Assembly (NCBI GenBank): GCA_004335635.1
Contig: QAXH01002324.1
Location: 1-34,062 of the forward strand
Source: Chloromonas sp. AAM2
Lineage: Eukaryota; Chlorophyta; Chlorophyceae; Chlamydomonadales; Chlamydomonadaceae
Direction: 5' to 3'
Length of the DNA: 34,062 bases
How positions within the stretch are numbered: the stretch's first letter is position 1; each line of letters begins with the position of its first letter. Made by a program: the position numbers and the translations under genes. The notes below the pieces were generated by a model, which was given only the letters and a program-made list of their open reading frames with translations, searched no databases and was not told the DNA's origin. Positions 21,436-31,481 of the stretch are shown piece by piece.

Positions 21436-21798
21436 TCACACAAGGGACATGAAGTGTACTTGCTTTCTGCTGTGTATTTGATACAGTTTCACAGCCCTTG
21501 GGCTCATGTCAGCACCGATTACAGTCAAGCCAGAATGCTCCAGAGCGAGCTCGATCTGCTTCACTGGTGCCCCTCCATATTGTCTGCTGATGATGCCACT
21601 GCCACTGCCTGCAGCTGCACTGCCAAAGAAGAGTACGGTGTGTTGTTTGCAGCTGCTGCCCCTGGACGCCGGCTTCACCATGCTGGCCAATGCCCGCTGC
21701 TTCTGCTCGCATCGTGCCAACCTTTTCTGTCTGTAGCCCGATTTAGTGCCTTTCTCGCCTGTGCATGCGTTGTCTGCATGCGTTCGGTGGCTGTACAA
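21436..21798 (-). pseudogene. Fanzor (TnpB-like) fragment, copy B
   Basis: A minus-strand frame homologous to copy A at 3258-3590 and unbroken where A is frameshifted. It reads SHRTHADN, EKGTKSGYRQKRLARCEQ, then KPASRGSSCKQHTVLFFGSA, SGIISRQYGGAPVKQIELA and LEHSGLTVI. After GLTVI the match to copy A ends, so the RuvC-III DEF motif and zinc ribbon are missing. The shared stretch of about 230 bases is close to identical at the DNA level, which implies recent spread. No function is expected from this fragment alone. Confidence 0.65.
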
Positions 21799-22499
21799 GT
21801 GTAGCAGGCCTCCAGGCTGGAAGTACTAGGTGTGCATGCAGTAGCACAGGTAGTGGCAATGTGTAGCAAGGCTTGTGTGCAGCACTGATGGAGTGCGCAA
21901 AAGCCATGACTTGACGCTCACGCTGTATCGACTGCTTTGTCTTCGCCACTGGTGCTGTGCTGTACGGACCGTGACGTTCATGGTTGTGGCTCGCCTATTG
22001 TTCTATTGGTAACTGTTCATGCCTGACAGTTGTGTGTAGCCTATTATGTGTGGTGTTGGTGGACGGCGTAGTGCCACGATTTCTGACATGTCATACGAGA
22101 CATGAACTAGAAGCACATGTTGGATACTCCCCTGATGTCACAAGTGGTGAGATTGGCACCAGTCTGAAAGGGGTAGGCCAGAACTGTTCCAGAACTCAAT
22201 TCAAGAAACCAAACCAGTTTGAAGTCACGACATTGACATGGTCGCAGACTGTAAGACCATGACTGCTGTGAGCCCAGATATCAAGTCTGACTATGGTATG
22301 CAAAGCAATTCACCTAGAATGTTAACAATCTAATGCTTGTAGTGCCACTGACAATGTGACAACCTGACTAGCAGTGTGAGATTCTGGTCAGTCTGCATCT
22401 GCATGCATGCATACGAGGTGGTGGGTTTTCGTAATGTGATCCGGGCGGGATGATGTCAGAGGCCGTGATGTCATCCACGGTGATGTCATCAATCATTAG
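21799..22499. other. Region between Fanzor fragments B and C
   Basis: About 700 bases with no recognised gene. Near the right end, 22448-22493, three closely spaced GATGTCA strings (two as GTGATGTCATC) form a small imperfect tandem repeat. An acceptor-like AG follows at the start of Fanzor fragment C. Confidence 0.4.
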
Positions 22500-22745
22500 G
22501 TGAAGAAATGCACTCTCTGCAACACCGTGTGGGACCGGGATGTCAATGCGGCTAGGAACATCATGCACGTTGGTTTGTGGCGCTTGGCAGGTCTTCCTCC
22601 CCGCCCCCCTGCGCTGCGTATTAAGGCACAACAAGCTCAGCCACAACAGCAGCCGCAGCAGGCCATGGAACACCAGGGACTGGACCCACAACAGATTGAG
22701 GCAGAGCAAGGGCTGAACCACCCGGCGAATTACGTGCAGGGTTGA
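22500..22745 (+). pseudogene. Fanzor C-terminal exon, copy C
   Basis: A frame beginning after an acceptor-like CATTAG encodes VKKCTLCNTVWDRDVNAARN, the second CxxC of the zinc ribbon followed by the WDRDVNAARNI signature of Fanzor/TnpB C-termini. A proline-then-glutamine-rich tail follows (AQQAQPQQQPQQ) and ends at a TGA at 22743-22745. The stop falls within the first bases of repeat R2. The frame is clean, so this may be a true terminal exon whose upstream exons are lost. Fragment B cannot supply them, because it is on the opposite strand. Confidence 0.7.
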
Positions 22746-23022
22746 GACGAAGGATACAATCAGACACTAACATGACAGTTGACTGTAGTAGAGACGATTG
22801 ATGTATTCTCCATTTTGTGGATGCAATCAGACGGATCATTACACTTTAGAGACAATGAACATTTAACGATATGCACATTTTCAGGCTCCATTTGGGATCT
22901 AACAAGGTATGCAGACAGCATAGCACCTTGTAGGGTTGGCCACCACCATTACTATCCTGGTGTCTCGCAATCCCCTTTACATGTAGGTTGGACGGGTTGG
23001 AATCCCTCCCCTCATGTGAGTG
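22742..23022 (+). repeat. Dispersed repeat R2, full copy after Fanzor fragment C
   Basis: About 280 bases starting TTGAGACGAAGGATACAATC and ending CCCTCCCCTCATGTG, inverse to the copy at 8201-8490. It starts at the Fanzor stop codon, which makes it the 3' flank of that element. It is non-coding. By analogy with known Fanzor and TnpB loci, a guide-RNA gene would be expected at this position, but nothing here proves transcription. Confidence 0.75.
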
Positions 23023-23160
23023 TGCGTCCAGATTTTTTCTTTTTTCAACGAGTGAACGTTATGTATTTGTGGGTGAACATTCTAACCGCTGGTTGCGGTT
23101 GGCAAGTTCAGATGCTGAGACTGCAGTCATGGTGACGTCAAAGTACCGCTTGTGACCTGT

Positions 23161-23230
23161 GAAAAAAAACACTGGCTCCAGTGCCAGATTCAAGAATTGT
23201 CCCAGAACTGGCAAACTTCTTTTTTTCCCC
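23161..23230. mobile_element. TIR element copy 6, short derivative
   Basis: A 70-base unit. An A-run precedes the palindrome ACACTGG-CT-CCAGTGC, and TTGTCCCAGAACTGGCAAAC then a T-run close it on the right. The left TIR core is missing, so it is probably an internal-deletion product. The palindrome sits 12-13 bases inside the core, as in copies 2 and 3. Confidence 0.65.
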
Positions 23231-23802
23231 TCTGCTGTGCCTGTGTTTGGGCCCAGCATGGCACGCATCAAGCATGATAGCGTTACACGGGTTCGGCAGG
23301 TTCGCAGCACCAGCTTAGCCGTGACTGCCTAGGATTAGACTAGATGCTGCTGGATTTCTTGGATGGAGAGGGCGCTCTGTGGCACAGGCCATCATGATGT
23401 GTACACGCTGGCCTGTGTAAGCATCCCTAGGTCTCCTGGTTCGCGTTCGGCTGTAAACACGCTGTCTGATTTCTAGAGTTCTCTATCTTCAACTACGCTC
23501 CGTACACCCAGGGCTCGAAATAAGTGTTTGCCTGGCCCATGGTATTGCCTCGCATGGCCTCCTCAGGAAACACACGTGTCCACTTCACGGTGGGTCAACA
23601 CAAACACACTTGCTCGTGGTGACAACCCAGTGACGATGCACCGCGCCCAAAATGCTTGACCAGACACTAGTCCGCCAGCACATACACTGGCCCAGCATTG
23701 AACACGCCAAGTGTTCCAGAAGCGGCTGGTACTTTCTCAGGAATTCCGAATCGTCCGCCTCACTTTGGAAACAAGACACTGTTGTAACCAGAATCAGAGA
23801 TC
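23231..23802. other. Intergenic region, no gene recognised
   Basis: About 570 bases between the short TIR derivative and the terminal R2 fragment. I see neither a recognisable reading frame nor a repeat shared with the rest of the window. Confidence 0.4.
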
Positions 23803-23851
23803 ACAAGAGGGGAGGGTCTCCAGCCCGTCCAACCAACCTGTGTCTGTTGTG
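23803..23851 (-). repeat. Dispersed repeat R2, terminal fragment
   Basis: Only the last 50 bases of R2 (GATCACAAGAGGGGAGGG, then CCCGTCCAACC), in the same orientation as 8201-8490. It keeps the same terminus as the three longer copies. Confidence 0.7.
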
Positions 23852-24328
23852 ACAGGCAGAACCGTCTTGTACTTTTTCCAAAAGCCAGAGAAGACCAGAG
23901 CCAGCTTCTGCGCAGCTTCCCATGGGCGTCGCCGCCACCCATTTCAAACCGTAGATCCAGGTTAAAGACTTGTTGTAGTATGCAAAACAGTGGCTGACAT
24001 GCGCATGCGCGTTCTGTGAATCATTGCAAGATGAGGATGGCGCTGCATGACTGTCACACATTTGTCCATGGAGTTGCCGGCCGACCCCCTGCCCTTGCCC
24101 GATGGGTTGCAGGACAGAGGACGCTCGGTAGGTCCCCTGGACACAAAGACTGTGCAAAACGTCTAACCTGGCGTAAAGAATGGTTCACGACTTGAACTGT
24201 GCTCCTGATGTACATGGTTTTGGCTCAAGCCCCGACCAACTGACAGAGAACAGGGGAACAGCACGTGCCTGTGAGCATGGTGTCATGCCTGACCCCACGT
24301 AAGAAGGGGGGGTGTCTTGCCAGCCCTC
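23852..24328. other. Region downstream of the PsbP-domain gene
   Basis: About 480 bases without a recognisable gene. It should contain the 3' UTR and polyadenylation signal of the minus-strand PsbP-domain gene. Confidence 0.4.
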
Positions 24329-26858
24329 TTACGCTGCCAGCATGCCATCAGGCACATAGAAGGATTCCTTGATTTTCCGAAGATCATCTTCATGCTTGCG
24401 CCACTGACGCGCCTGCGAAGCCGAGTAAACAGCAGTGCAGCATGATGTCAAGAGCAACAGGGATGACAGGGCGCAGTACATGCACCTAGCTATCTGTGTG
24501 ACTTGGCATAGGGGCAGCACTTGACGAGGGCATGCCAAGCAGGGCGCACCAGGACAGACACAAGACGTTCAGTCAATGCAGTGGCCTAGCCATGACACCA
24601 GCAGTGCCCAGTGCATCCAGCAATACAACCCAGCTGCTGTGGACAGTTATGGATGCTGCAGTTGTTCCTCCACTGACCTAACCAGCCACTAGTTACGCAC
24701 CCCGCTGGCACTCGCTTCCCGTCCTCCTGTGGCTCCGGCCCTACCCGTATGCACAGCTGCAGGCACACGCGGACTCACCGATGCCGTTGCCGACAAAATG
24801 AACATGCGGTTGCCCAGCGCTGTGCACGACACGAGCCTGTAGGGCTTGACATAGAACTCGTAGTAAGTGACCCCTGCCTTCTGAACTGTGGACGACTCCA
24901 ATATGTCCTGTGCAGCGTCCAAAGTGCACCACAAGGGTAAGACACGCTTCAAGCTGCCAGCTGCAGCGCAGGTAACATGTGGTGTGTCGCAGGCAGCGGC
25001 GGTGTGAAGATGCCAAGGGCGAGTGGCAGTGACTTCAGGCCAAGCCCACTTCTGGCAGAACACCTGCTTTCGTGATGCGTATGCCCTGGCCATGGGCGTG
25101 CGATCTTGCTTAACAGGTGAATGCACCGAAAAACGAATGGCAGAATACACTTTTTGCATGGGCTTGCTGCCAACCTGGCAGGTGATGCATCAAAGTGCGT
25201 TAGACTAGTACAGAAGCGCAGTGTTGCACATTGTGCGCTCAGATGCCCTCCCTGCCTTGCCTCCGCAGCACGCACCTCGTCATCAATGGGATTGCCCCAC
25301 AGCTCCGGAGCAAAGCCTTTGATGATCTTGGCCGGATCGCCGAGTTGCTGCAGGCGCCATCCAGACAAGAGGTGGTCTGACCCATGTGCTGACGCAGCTG
25401 ACAGTTTGGCATGCCATGACATGCAATGCACAGGTACGTGATCAGGCTGGCATGCTGTTAAGCACACGGCATGTGTACGCCAATGTTCTCTGGTACATCT
25501 CCTTACCTCAATTGTGACCTTGGCATTGAAGCCAATGTCGGCGAACCGAAGAATGGGAGCTACAACTACCGCCACCTCGCCCTGCTCTCTGCTGGAATAC
25601 CGTAAGTCAATCTGCAAAGCGAAATATCGCACGGGTTAAACTTGCAGGGAACGCTGCACTGCTGCTGCTTCATCGGTCAGTGAATCCGCACAACTCCTGC
25701 ATAACCCCATCAGGGTTGACCTGCCGCGTGTGGCGCCACTCGCGAGGCATCACTGACATGTTCCAAATATCTTAAATGGCGTTGCCAGGACATGAACACT
25801 GTTGCAGAGGGCTGCACGCTTGTGACAGCTGTGTGTCAGATGCATGTGGCTGGGTGCGATGCCCACGAGGCGTCTCTTCTTCTCCTGCAGCCACCCCCTC
25901 ACCTCTGTACCCCCGAGGTCGGCGATTGACACTGGGATTTCCTGCCAGCCCGTTGGCACCTTGAAGGCGTACCGGGGAATCTCACTCCACCCCACACCGT
26001 GACCCCCTGACTTGCCCTCGGGCCTCATGTACTGGTAAAAACCACTTTCATCGGGCTCTGTTGACAGCCCTGCACATGACATGCACATGTTTGGGGGGCA
26101 CTCAACTGTGATGCGGGTGAGGCGGTGCAAAGGCACCGTTGCACACCTGCGTCAGATGGCTAAACCCAGCCCCTGACTCACCCGGAATGCGCCCAGCTGT
26201 AAGCCTGCACAGGACGAAAGCCACACAGGGCAGCAAAACGTGACATGCGTCTACTGGCTCATCAGAAAGATATGGCTGAAGTGCAGACACTTCTAGTTGC
26301 CAAAAATACTGTGTTTTTGTCTTGCACACGTGCCTCAGCCCAATTGGACCAGGGCCATGAACCCCAGCACACAACACAAGCTTACTCCCAGGGCGCCAAA
26401 TCATATCCAACCTCATGTGCACACGCGAGTCACAACTGCTTTATGCTAGTCGCTCACAGATTTCCAATGTATCAGTTGATGCATGTGCATGCTCCTTGTC
26501 AATGATCACAACTTGTCAGCTCCCAGATGATATGACCGCCTTGTGTTCTACAGACACGAAATGGCATTCGCAATTCACTGCCCACAGCCCTGTTGACCCA
26601 CCCTTGCACGGCATTGGCCGGCCCTGATGCTGGAAGGGAGGCCACCATCGCGAGCCCGCCCAATAGGCTTCGCCGTGTGAACGTTAAATTCTGCACCTGC
26701 TGAGATGTGCTCTCGAGCATTTGGTCCGTGCTAGTTGCATGTAGTGGGGCTGCGTGCAATCGCTGGGGGTTGCAGACGCGTGGTAGCCTCGCAACGGGCT
26801 GTGCGAGACACCGAGATGAGCTTTGATGCACAGCGTGAAGACCGTGCGTCGACTGCAT
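24329..26858 (-). CDS. PsbP-domain thylakoid lumen protein (PPD4-like)
   Basis: Seven exons, 26858-26602, 26204-26182, 26069-25903, 25611-25507, 25347-25276, 24907-24779 and 24412-24329, join in frame (837 bases) to give 278 aa. The N-terminus is a Ser/Arg-rich plastid transit sequence, then a lumenal signal with a twin arginine, TFTRRSLLGGLAMVASLP, and an ANA cleavage site, so the protein should enter the lumen by the Tat route. The mature part reads TAGRIPGLSTEPDESGF, GGHGVGWSEIPRYAFKVP, IPVSIADLGGTEIDLRYSS, VAPILRFADIGFNAKV, KGFAPELWGNP and RKHEDDLRKIKESFYV, the full PsbP fold. It resembles Arabidopsis PPD4, a lumenal PsbP-like protein, rather than PsbP itself. The 23-base exon 2 was fixed by phase: only that acceptor gives AGRIPGLS. 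An in-frame stop lies just upstream of the ATG. Confidence 0.9.
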
Positions 26859-26993
26859 CGTGTAAATTCAATGCAAGGGCGATACTAGCCGTTGATTGGA
26901 GAGTTGTTGGACCGCATGGCTGGTGACTACCCACTGGAAAATGCCGTTACGATGTGTGGCTTCACATCGACCACTCAGTCGACAACAGCATTA
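26859..26993. promoter_or_regulatory. Putative promoter/5' region of the PsbP-domain gene
   Basis: Only about 135 bases separate the start codon from repeat R4 copy 3, so the proximal promoter and 5' leader must be here or overlap the repeat. No defined motif is recognised. Confidence 0.3.
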
Positions 26994-27115
26994 CATGAAT
27001 TTGGCCCGCCTAATGCAAAAGAGCACGACTCTTCAATACCATCCTTCACAGTGGGGTTGCAGCACTTGGAGCGATACCTCTGAAGAGACACCTAGCACAG
27101 CTGCGGCACAGCTGT
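26994..27115 (+). repeat. Dispersed repeat R4, copy 3
   Basis: About 120 bases with TGAATTTGGCCCGCCTAATG, CACGACTCTTCAATACCA and GCACTTGGAGCGATACC, matching the other R4 copies. It is the copy most extended on its left side. It lies about 125 bases before R3 copy B. Confidence 0.75.
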
Positions 27116-27241
27116 CATAACTGGCAGGAACTGCCTTCAGTGACTTGTCAGTCTTAAGTGAACTGTTCGGGCTGAGTAGTGCAGCCTTTAGTGAATTGTA
27201 GTGCTATAGTCGAGATCATATGGCTGTACCTGCGCTGGGTG

Positions 27242-27476
27242 TGCCAGGGTTGCCTGTCAATCCGATATTGAAGCTCCAGCAAGCAAGGTGATGCAGTTCC
27301 GGAGGTTTGATAGAGAAAGGACTTGGAGTGCTATAATGCCCACGCTTTGCAAAGTGGGAGTGCATACCGCCGGCATACTCTCTTGTGTCTTTAGATCAGA
27401 GACGCAGGGCTCACACGATCAAGCTTTGGCTCTGGAGCATGCGGTAGCTACAAACTATACTCTGATAGCGCACACA
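27242..27476 (+). repeat. Dispersed repeat R3, copy B
   Basis: Inverse counterpart of 2795-3046. The shared frame reads FDRERTW, IMPTLCKVGVHTAGILSC, VFRSETQ and NYTLIAHT. Relative to copy A it lacks 12 bases (after the MQFR codons) and 9 bases (after the ETQ codons), both multiples of three. Orientation relative to R4 is the same at both loci. Confidence 0.75.
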
Positions 27477-28041
27477 CATCACTAGTCACTACGTCACTCG
27501 TAAGCAGGTTTTACTGAATGCGCATGAGCCATGCATGGGCACGCTTGGCGTTGCAGAGATGTGTCAGGTAGACACTGCAAGCCGTAAGCACAGCATGCAA
27601 AGCTGCCGTCAAACAAGTTCTAAACGCCCATGCCACCGACAGCCTGGCATGTCTTGGCCACAGCAGTTAGGGACCGTCTTGAAGCAGGGGGTTCTGGCTG
27701 GCAGCACCTATCCTGGGGGACGCCTCAACCACCTCAGAAACCTGTGGTCACCACAAGGACATCACAAGGAACTACTCACAAGCACTTCAAAAAGGTCACG
27801 GTAACTAAGCAGTGTTCTAGCCACAGCAGGGCACGTTCCAAATCCATGACATGACAGCTGCACAGTAGAAGCTCATTTAGCAGGTTCGGTGAAAGACATT
27901 CCTGATGGTACCGAAAGGACAACGGCTACCTGCCATCCATGCCTTTGTACATGGCGTTGTTGCGAGCCAGAGAGCTACAGATGCCAGTGCGTTGGCATAC
28001 CGCCTCCCCTGGTCCTGTCAGTGTGCAATCCTCATTGCAGT
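27477..28041. other. Region without recognisable genes
   Basis: About 560 bases between R3 copy B and the last exon of the MinE-domain gene. Plus-strand frames at 27535-27804 and 27630-27854 have no motif. The MinE-gene 3' UTR lies here. A further 3' exon is possible, because the last exon contains a good donor-like CAG|GTCAGT. Confidence 0.4.
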
Positions 28042-31000
28042 TCATGAGCACCACTCCTGTCTGGCATCACTGACCTGGTGCGTGTCTTCCTCAAAGAAGT
28101 AGTCATCATCGTCAGCATACTGCAGTGTGGGAAGGACAGGTCAAGGCAGGCAGACTATGGAGCCCACGAGTGCAACGCAGAGCGATTAGCGATCATGACC
28201 CTATAGCTAACCCGCAGCAGCAGTACTAACCGCAACAGCAACAGTCCAACAACAGCCATGCAAGGAACGCTTCCCTTCAGTTATTCAGGCAACCTCAAGG
28301 AGGTCAGTGTTCCCGACAAGAGTATTCCCAACCCAGAGAAGCTGCACACGCACATGTGCTGCATGTCCTCTCTGTGCTGCACACCACAACACAGCATGCA
28401 AACTCCGCAGTGCATGTTTGGGCCTTTGTTCAAGTGCACGGGTCAGCGGCTGGTCTGTAACCCTCCCAGCAACTTGCGTCATGCGTGTGCAGGGCAGTGG
28501 GAATTTGCGTGTGCACAACATCTGCGACACACACCCCTTTGCCCTGCGCCGCACCTCGTAGTCGTAGTCATCCGAGTCGCGCAGCATGAAGGGCGATGGC
28601 ATCTGGGACAGGGGCAGGGCCAGCACCTGCTCACCGTCACCACGGGTCGAGGCAACCTGCGCATGTGTGACCGCATGCAGCCTACGTGTGCAACGGTGTA
28701 CAGCTGCCTTCAGACGCGTTCCCTCTCTCACACACGCGCATGCACACACAGTGTACAGCAGTGAGCACGGACTGCTGTACGCGTGCATGTTGCTCGTGTG
28801 TGAGAGGGCAGTTAGCTTACCTGCAGCTCCAGCTCCGACAGCTTATCCCATCCCTCGGCCTTGGCCAGCGCGCTGAGACTCTCGTTCCGGATGCGAATCA
28901 GTGTGGGCAGGTCCAGACCCGACCTAAAGGTAGCACATGTCAGGGTGGGGGTGCAGATGGTAGGTCGAATGCCCTCTGGGACACGGCTGCTGAGAAACGT
29001 GCACACAAAAGTTTAACCAGCGCAGCAGACCGGCAGCAGAGTGCAAGGGAGCAGCACTGCCTCGGCAGCCTAAGCCACACACTTGCCGTGCCTGCTGGTA
29101 ACTAGCGAACTTGGCACGGCGCGTGTTGCTGCCGGTGCACCACCTCTGACCCTGCTGAAACAACAGTGTGCAAACTCCCTGCCACATGAGGACACCTGAA
29201 CCCTCTTCCCCCTTTCCCTTGTACACAATTTCCAAAGCGCAGGCGCCGCTGACCCAACGATTGACCCCTCAGAGACAAGCTGCGGATGAACACGCCTGGG
29301 CAGCAGCAGCCGAAGGAGGACAAAGCCAAACTTAAACAGCAGGAATCAGCTAATCCGTCCCTAGTGCTTCCCTTGCAGCCTTAGCAGCAGCAGTCCCCTT
29401 GCCCTTCCCTCACCTGTCTGACACTAGCACCATCTTGAGGCGTGCGCGCATGGCCATGGCCGGGCTCAGTGTCTGCTTGGCAGGGAAGAACACGTCCCAG
29501 GCCAGGCGGCACTTGCCCAGGAACTCGGACCAGCCAAACTCAGGCTGGGGTGCGGCCCGCACGTGGGTGACCAGCCTGACCTCCGGGGATGTGAGCGAGG
29601 CGGGGTCACCAGCGGGCCTCATGCCGGGACCATGACCTCCCGCACCCACATTTGTGCTGTGCCAGCTCAGCCCTGACACACGCATGGTCGCATGCAAGGC
29701 TGCACTGTTGGCCTCATCTGCAGCTATCCGCTGGCATGCGGATTGCATGGCCCTGCTATCATGCTGCATGCCGGGGTCGGAGCGGCCTGGGAGCTGCTCT
29801 AGCTGCCTAGCTGTGTGCTGGCTGCGTTCTTGCCCAGGGTTGAGGTGTCGCTGCCTGCACGCGTCCAGGTGCTGCCCCACCACCACCTGACCTGAGGGTG
29901 GCAGGTCCGCCCACACACGCTCGAGCAGGTGGACAGGCGTGGACTCTTCATTCAGTTGCATGCAAATGGGCAGCAGTACCTGGTAGATTTCCACCTGTCA
30001 AAAGGGCACAGTCAAAGAAACATGGTGGGTGACGCTCTGTTTCAGCCATGCAGACGTTCATGCAGGTACAAGCGTGATCAGATCTGCAGCAGGCCATCAG
30101 GAAGTCCCCGCCTCTCGCACCTTTGCCTCCAGTGTGAGTTCATTCCACAGCCGCTGCGCCACAGCCAACTCCAACACGTCTGGGCTCAGGCGCGTGCAGT
30201 ACAGGGCTATGAACAGCGAAAACGGGCTGAAGGGCCCTTCACGTCCATTTAAGTGCAGACTGCTTGGGGCGGGCCCAGCTGCTGTGTTCATCTGTTGCTC
30301 CGTGTCATCAGGGCCGCTGTTGGGCAGGATGGACCTGCCAGACGGAGATAGGCTGCATGTCACCATGCGACAGGGCAAAGAGCGGCCGGCGCAGTGCCAT
30401 GCATGCAGTGCTCGTCCCTGGTATGCATGTTCAGGGGTAGGCCAGCGGCTGGTTTGACTTCTGACCGTCCTCGTGCTGGTCAAGCCCTGCACAGTGGATC
30501 AAGCAAGCACACGGTGACCAAACGCAGTTGTAATGTGTCATTGCCGGCCCCATGCTTGTAAAGCATGTCATAGACAAAGGATGTTTGGCAGTTCTGGGAC
30601 AATCCCTGTGTCTGTCACTGAAACCTTTGTTCTTATCACAACCAGGGCTTAAAACACGACAACCGTGAGCGCTGTGTATTACAGAACCTTTTCGTGCTTT
30701 TGCATTGAGAGAAGTACTAGAAAACTTGCATCAATTCTCTTTGCTTACATGCCTAGTTGACCCAAACATCTCTGGTCAGTCTCTACCCAGTTGCAAAGGA
30801 CAATGTACCAAAAAAAAAGTTCGCCAGTTCTGGGACAATTGTGAATGGTGTTCTGGAGCTGGTTGGGACGTGAGCTGCTTGCAGCTTGTCTTGCTCTAGT
30901 ATCTGCCAGGTGGTGTCCCTTGACGGTATGAGATAGTAAAACCAGGCGTCTCACCAACTGCTGTCGCCACAAGGCAGCAGTCATGCCGGTTTACCAGCTG

Positions 31001-31245
31001 CAGCCAGTTGAGTGTTCAGTGTTTACGACAGCTCTCACGCCTCCGTCTGCGTTTCCAAAGGCTAGTACTTGGAATGAATTCGGAATAGAATAGAACGTTG
31101 AGAGGACGATGTGGATCTCAGCAGCAAAGAACGAGTCAAGTGGTGAGAAACGGCAAAGCTGACCTGCCCGATTCGTAAATCTGTGTTCAAGGCGCTCTGA
31201 GCAGAAGGCAGCAGCTGGCGTCACCGGACGACGTGTGTCTTCCAT
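28042..31245 (-). CDS. MinE-domain protein with an unassigned N-terminal region
   Basis: MinE is the topological factor that, with MinD, places the plastid division ring. Exons 30334-30121, 29994-29414, 28923-28821, 28656-28555 and 28119-28042 are well supported. Two upstream exons, 31245-31164 and 30486-30459, fit in phase and would give 395 aa from ATG 31245, but the donor at 30459 is weak. The MinE core is EFLGKCRLAWDVFFPAKQT, then MAMRARLKMVLVSDRSGLD and LIRIRNESLSALAKAEGW, matching the plant pattern of LAW-x-FP-x-K followed by RLKM-SDR. The end is very acidic (SDDYDYEYADDDDYFFEED). Before it lies a helical region I cannot assign, with PFSPFSLFIALYC, LAVAQRLWNEL and YQVLLPICMQLNEES. A separate MinE start at an ATG within the large exon is possible. 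Intron 1 of the longer model holds two TIR half-sites. Confidence 0.6.
30574..30603 (+). repeat. Lone TIR half-site, copy 7
   Basis: AAAGGATGTTTGGCAGTTCTGGGACAATC-type half-site of the inverted-repeat family, with one inversion-like change inside GTTTGGCAG. No opposing end was found nearby. Confidence 0.7.
30809..30872 (+). repeat. Lone TIR half-site with conserved subterminal block, copy 8
   Basis: An A-run, GTTCGCCAGTTCTGGGACAA, then GAATGGTGTTCTGGAGCTGG and TGGGACGTGAG. The subterminal block is shared almost exactly with copy 1 at 2103-2137, so copies 1 and 8 form a subfamily. No right end is visible. Confidence 0.75.
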
Positions 31246-31481
31246 TGTATGCGTGCTCAAATAGCCTGCGAATATTCAAATTGCTTTTCTTTGGTTTGAA
31301 ATCCGCCATTTCATCGATCTCGACCTCAGGCACGGAGCAGAAGCCATGGCAGGTACCTTGGGCTCATATTTATCAGATAAGACGTGGCCCAGTCCTTGAT
31401 ATGTGTTGTAACAACATTGTGCTCCTCTGTCCCACTGCTGTGCTTGTAGGGGGTAAATTGAGAGCCAGTCGCGAACAGAAA
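31246..31481. promoter_or_regulatory. Putative shared divergent promoter
   Basis: 236 bases separate the proposed start of the minus-strand MinE-domain gene (31245) and the ORC2 start (31482). If both starts are right, the two genes share one promoter region. No core promoter motif is recognised. Confidence 0.35.

Noticed and set aside
31233..31481. Upstream exon for ORC2 ending at a GTACCT donor near 31352
   Set aside because: Joining it to the acceptor near 31450 gives an immediate stop, or a phase that does not reach the ORC2 frame.
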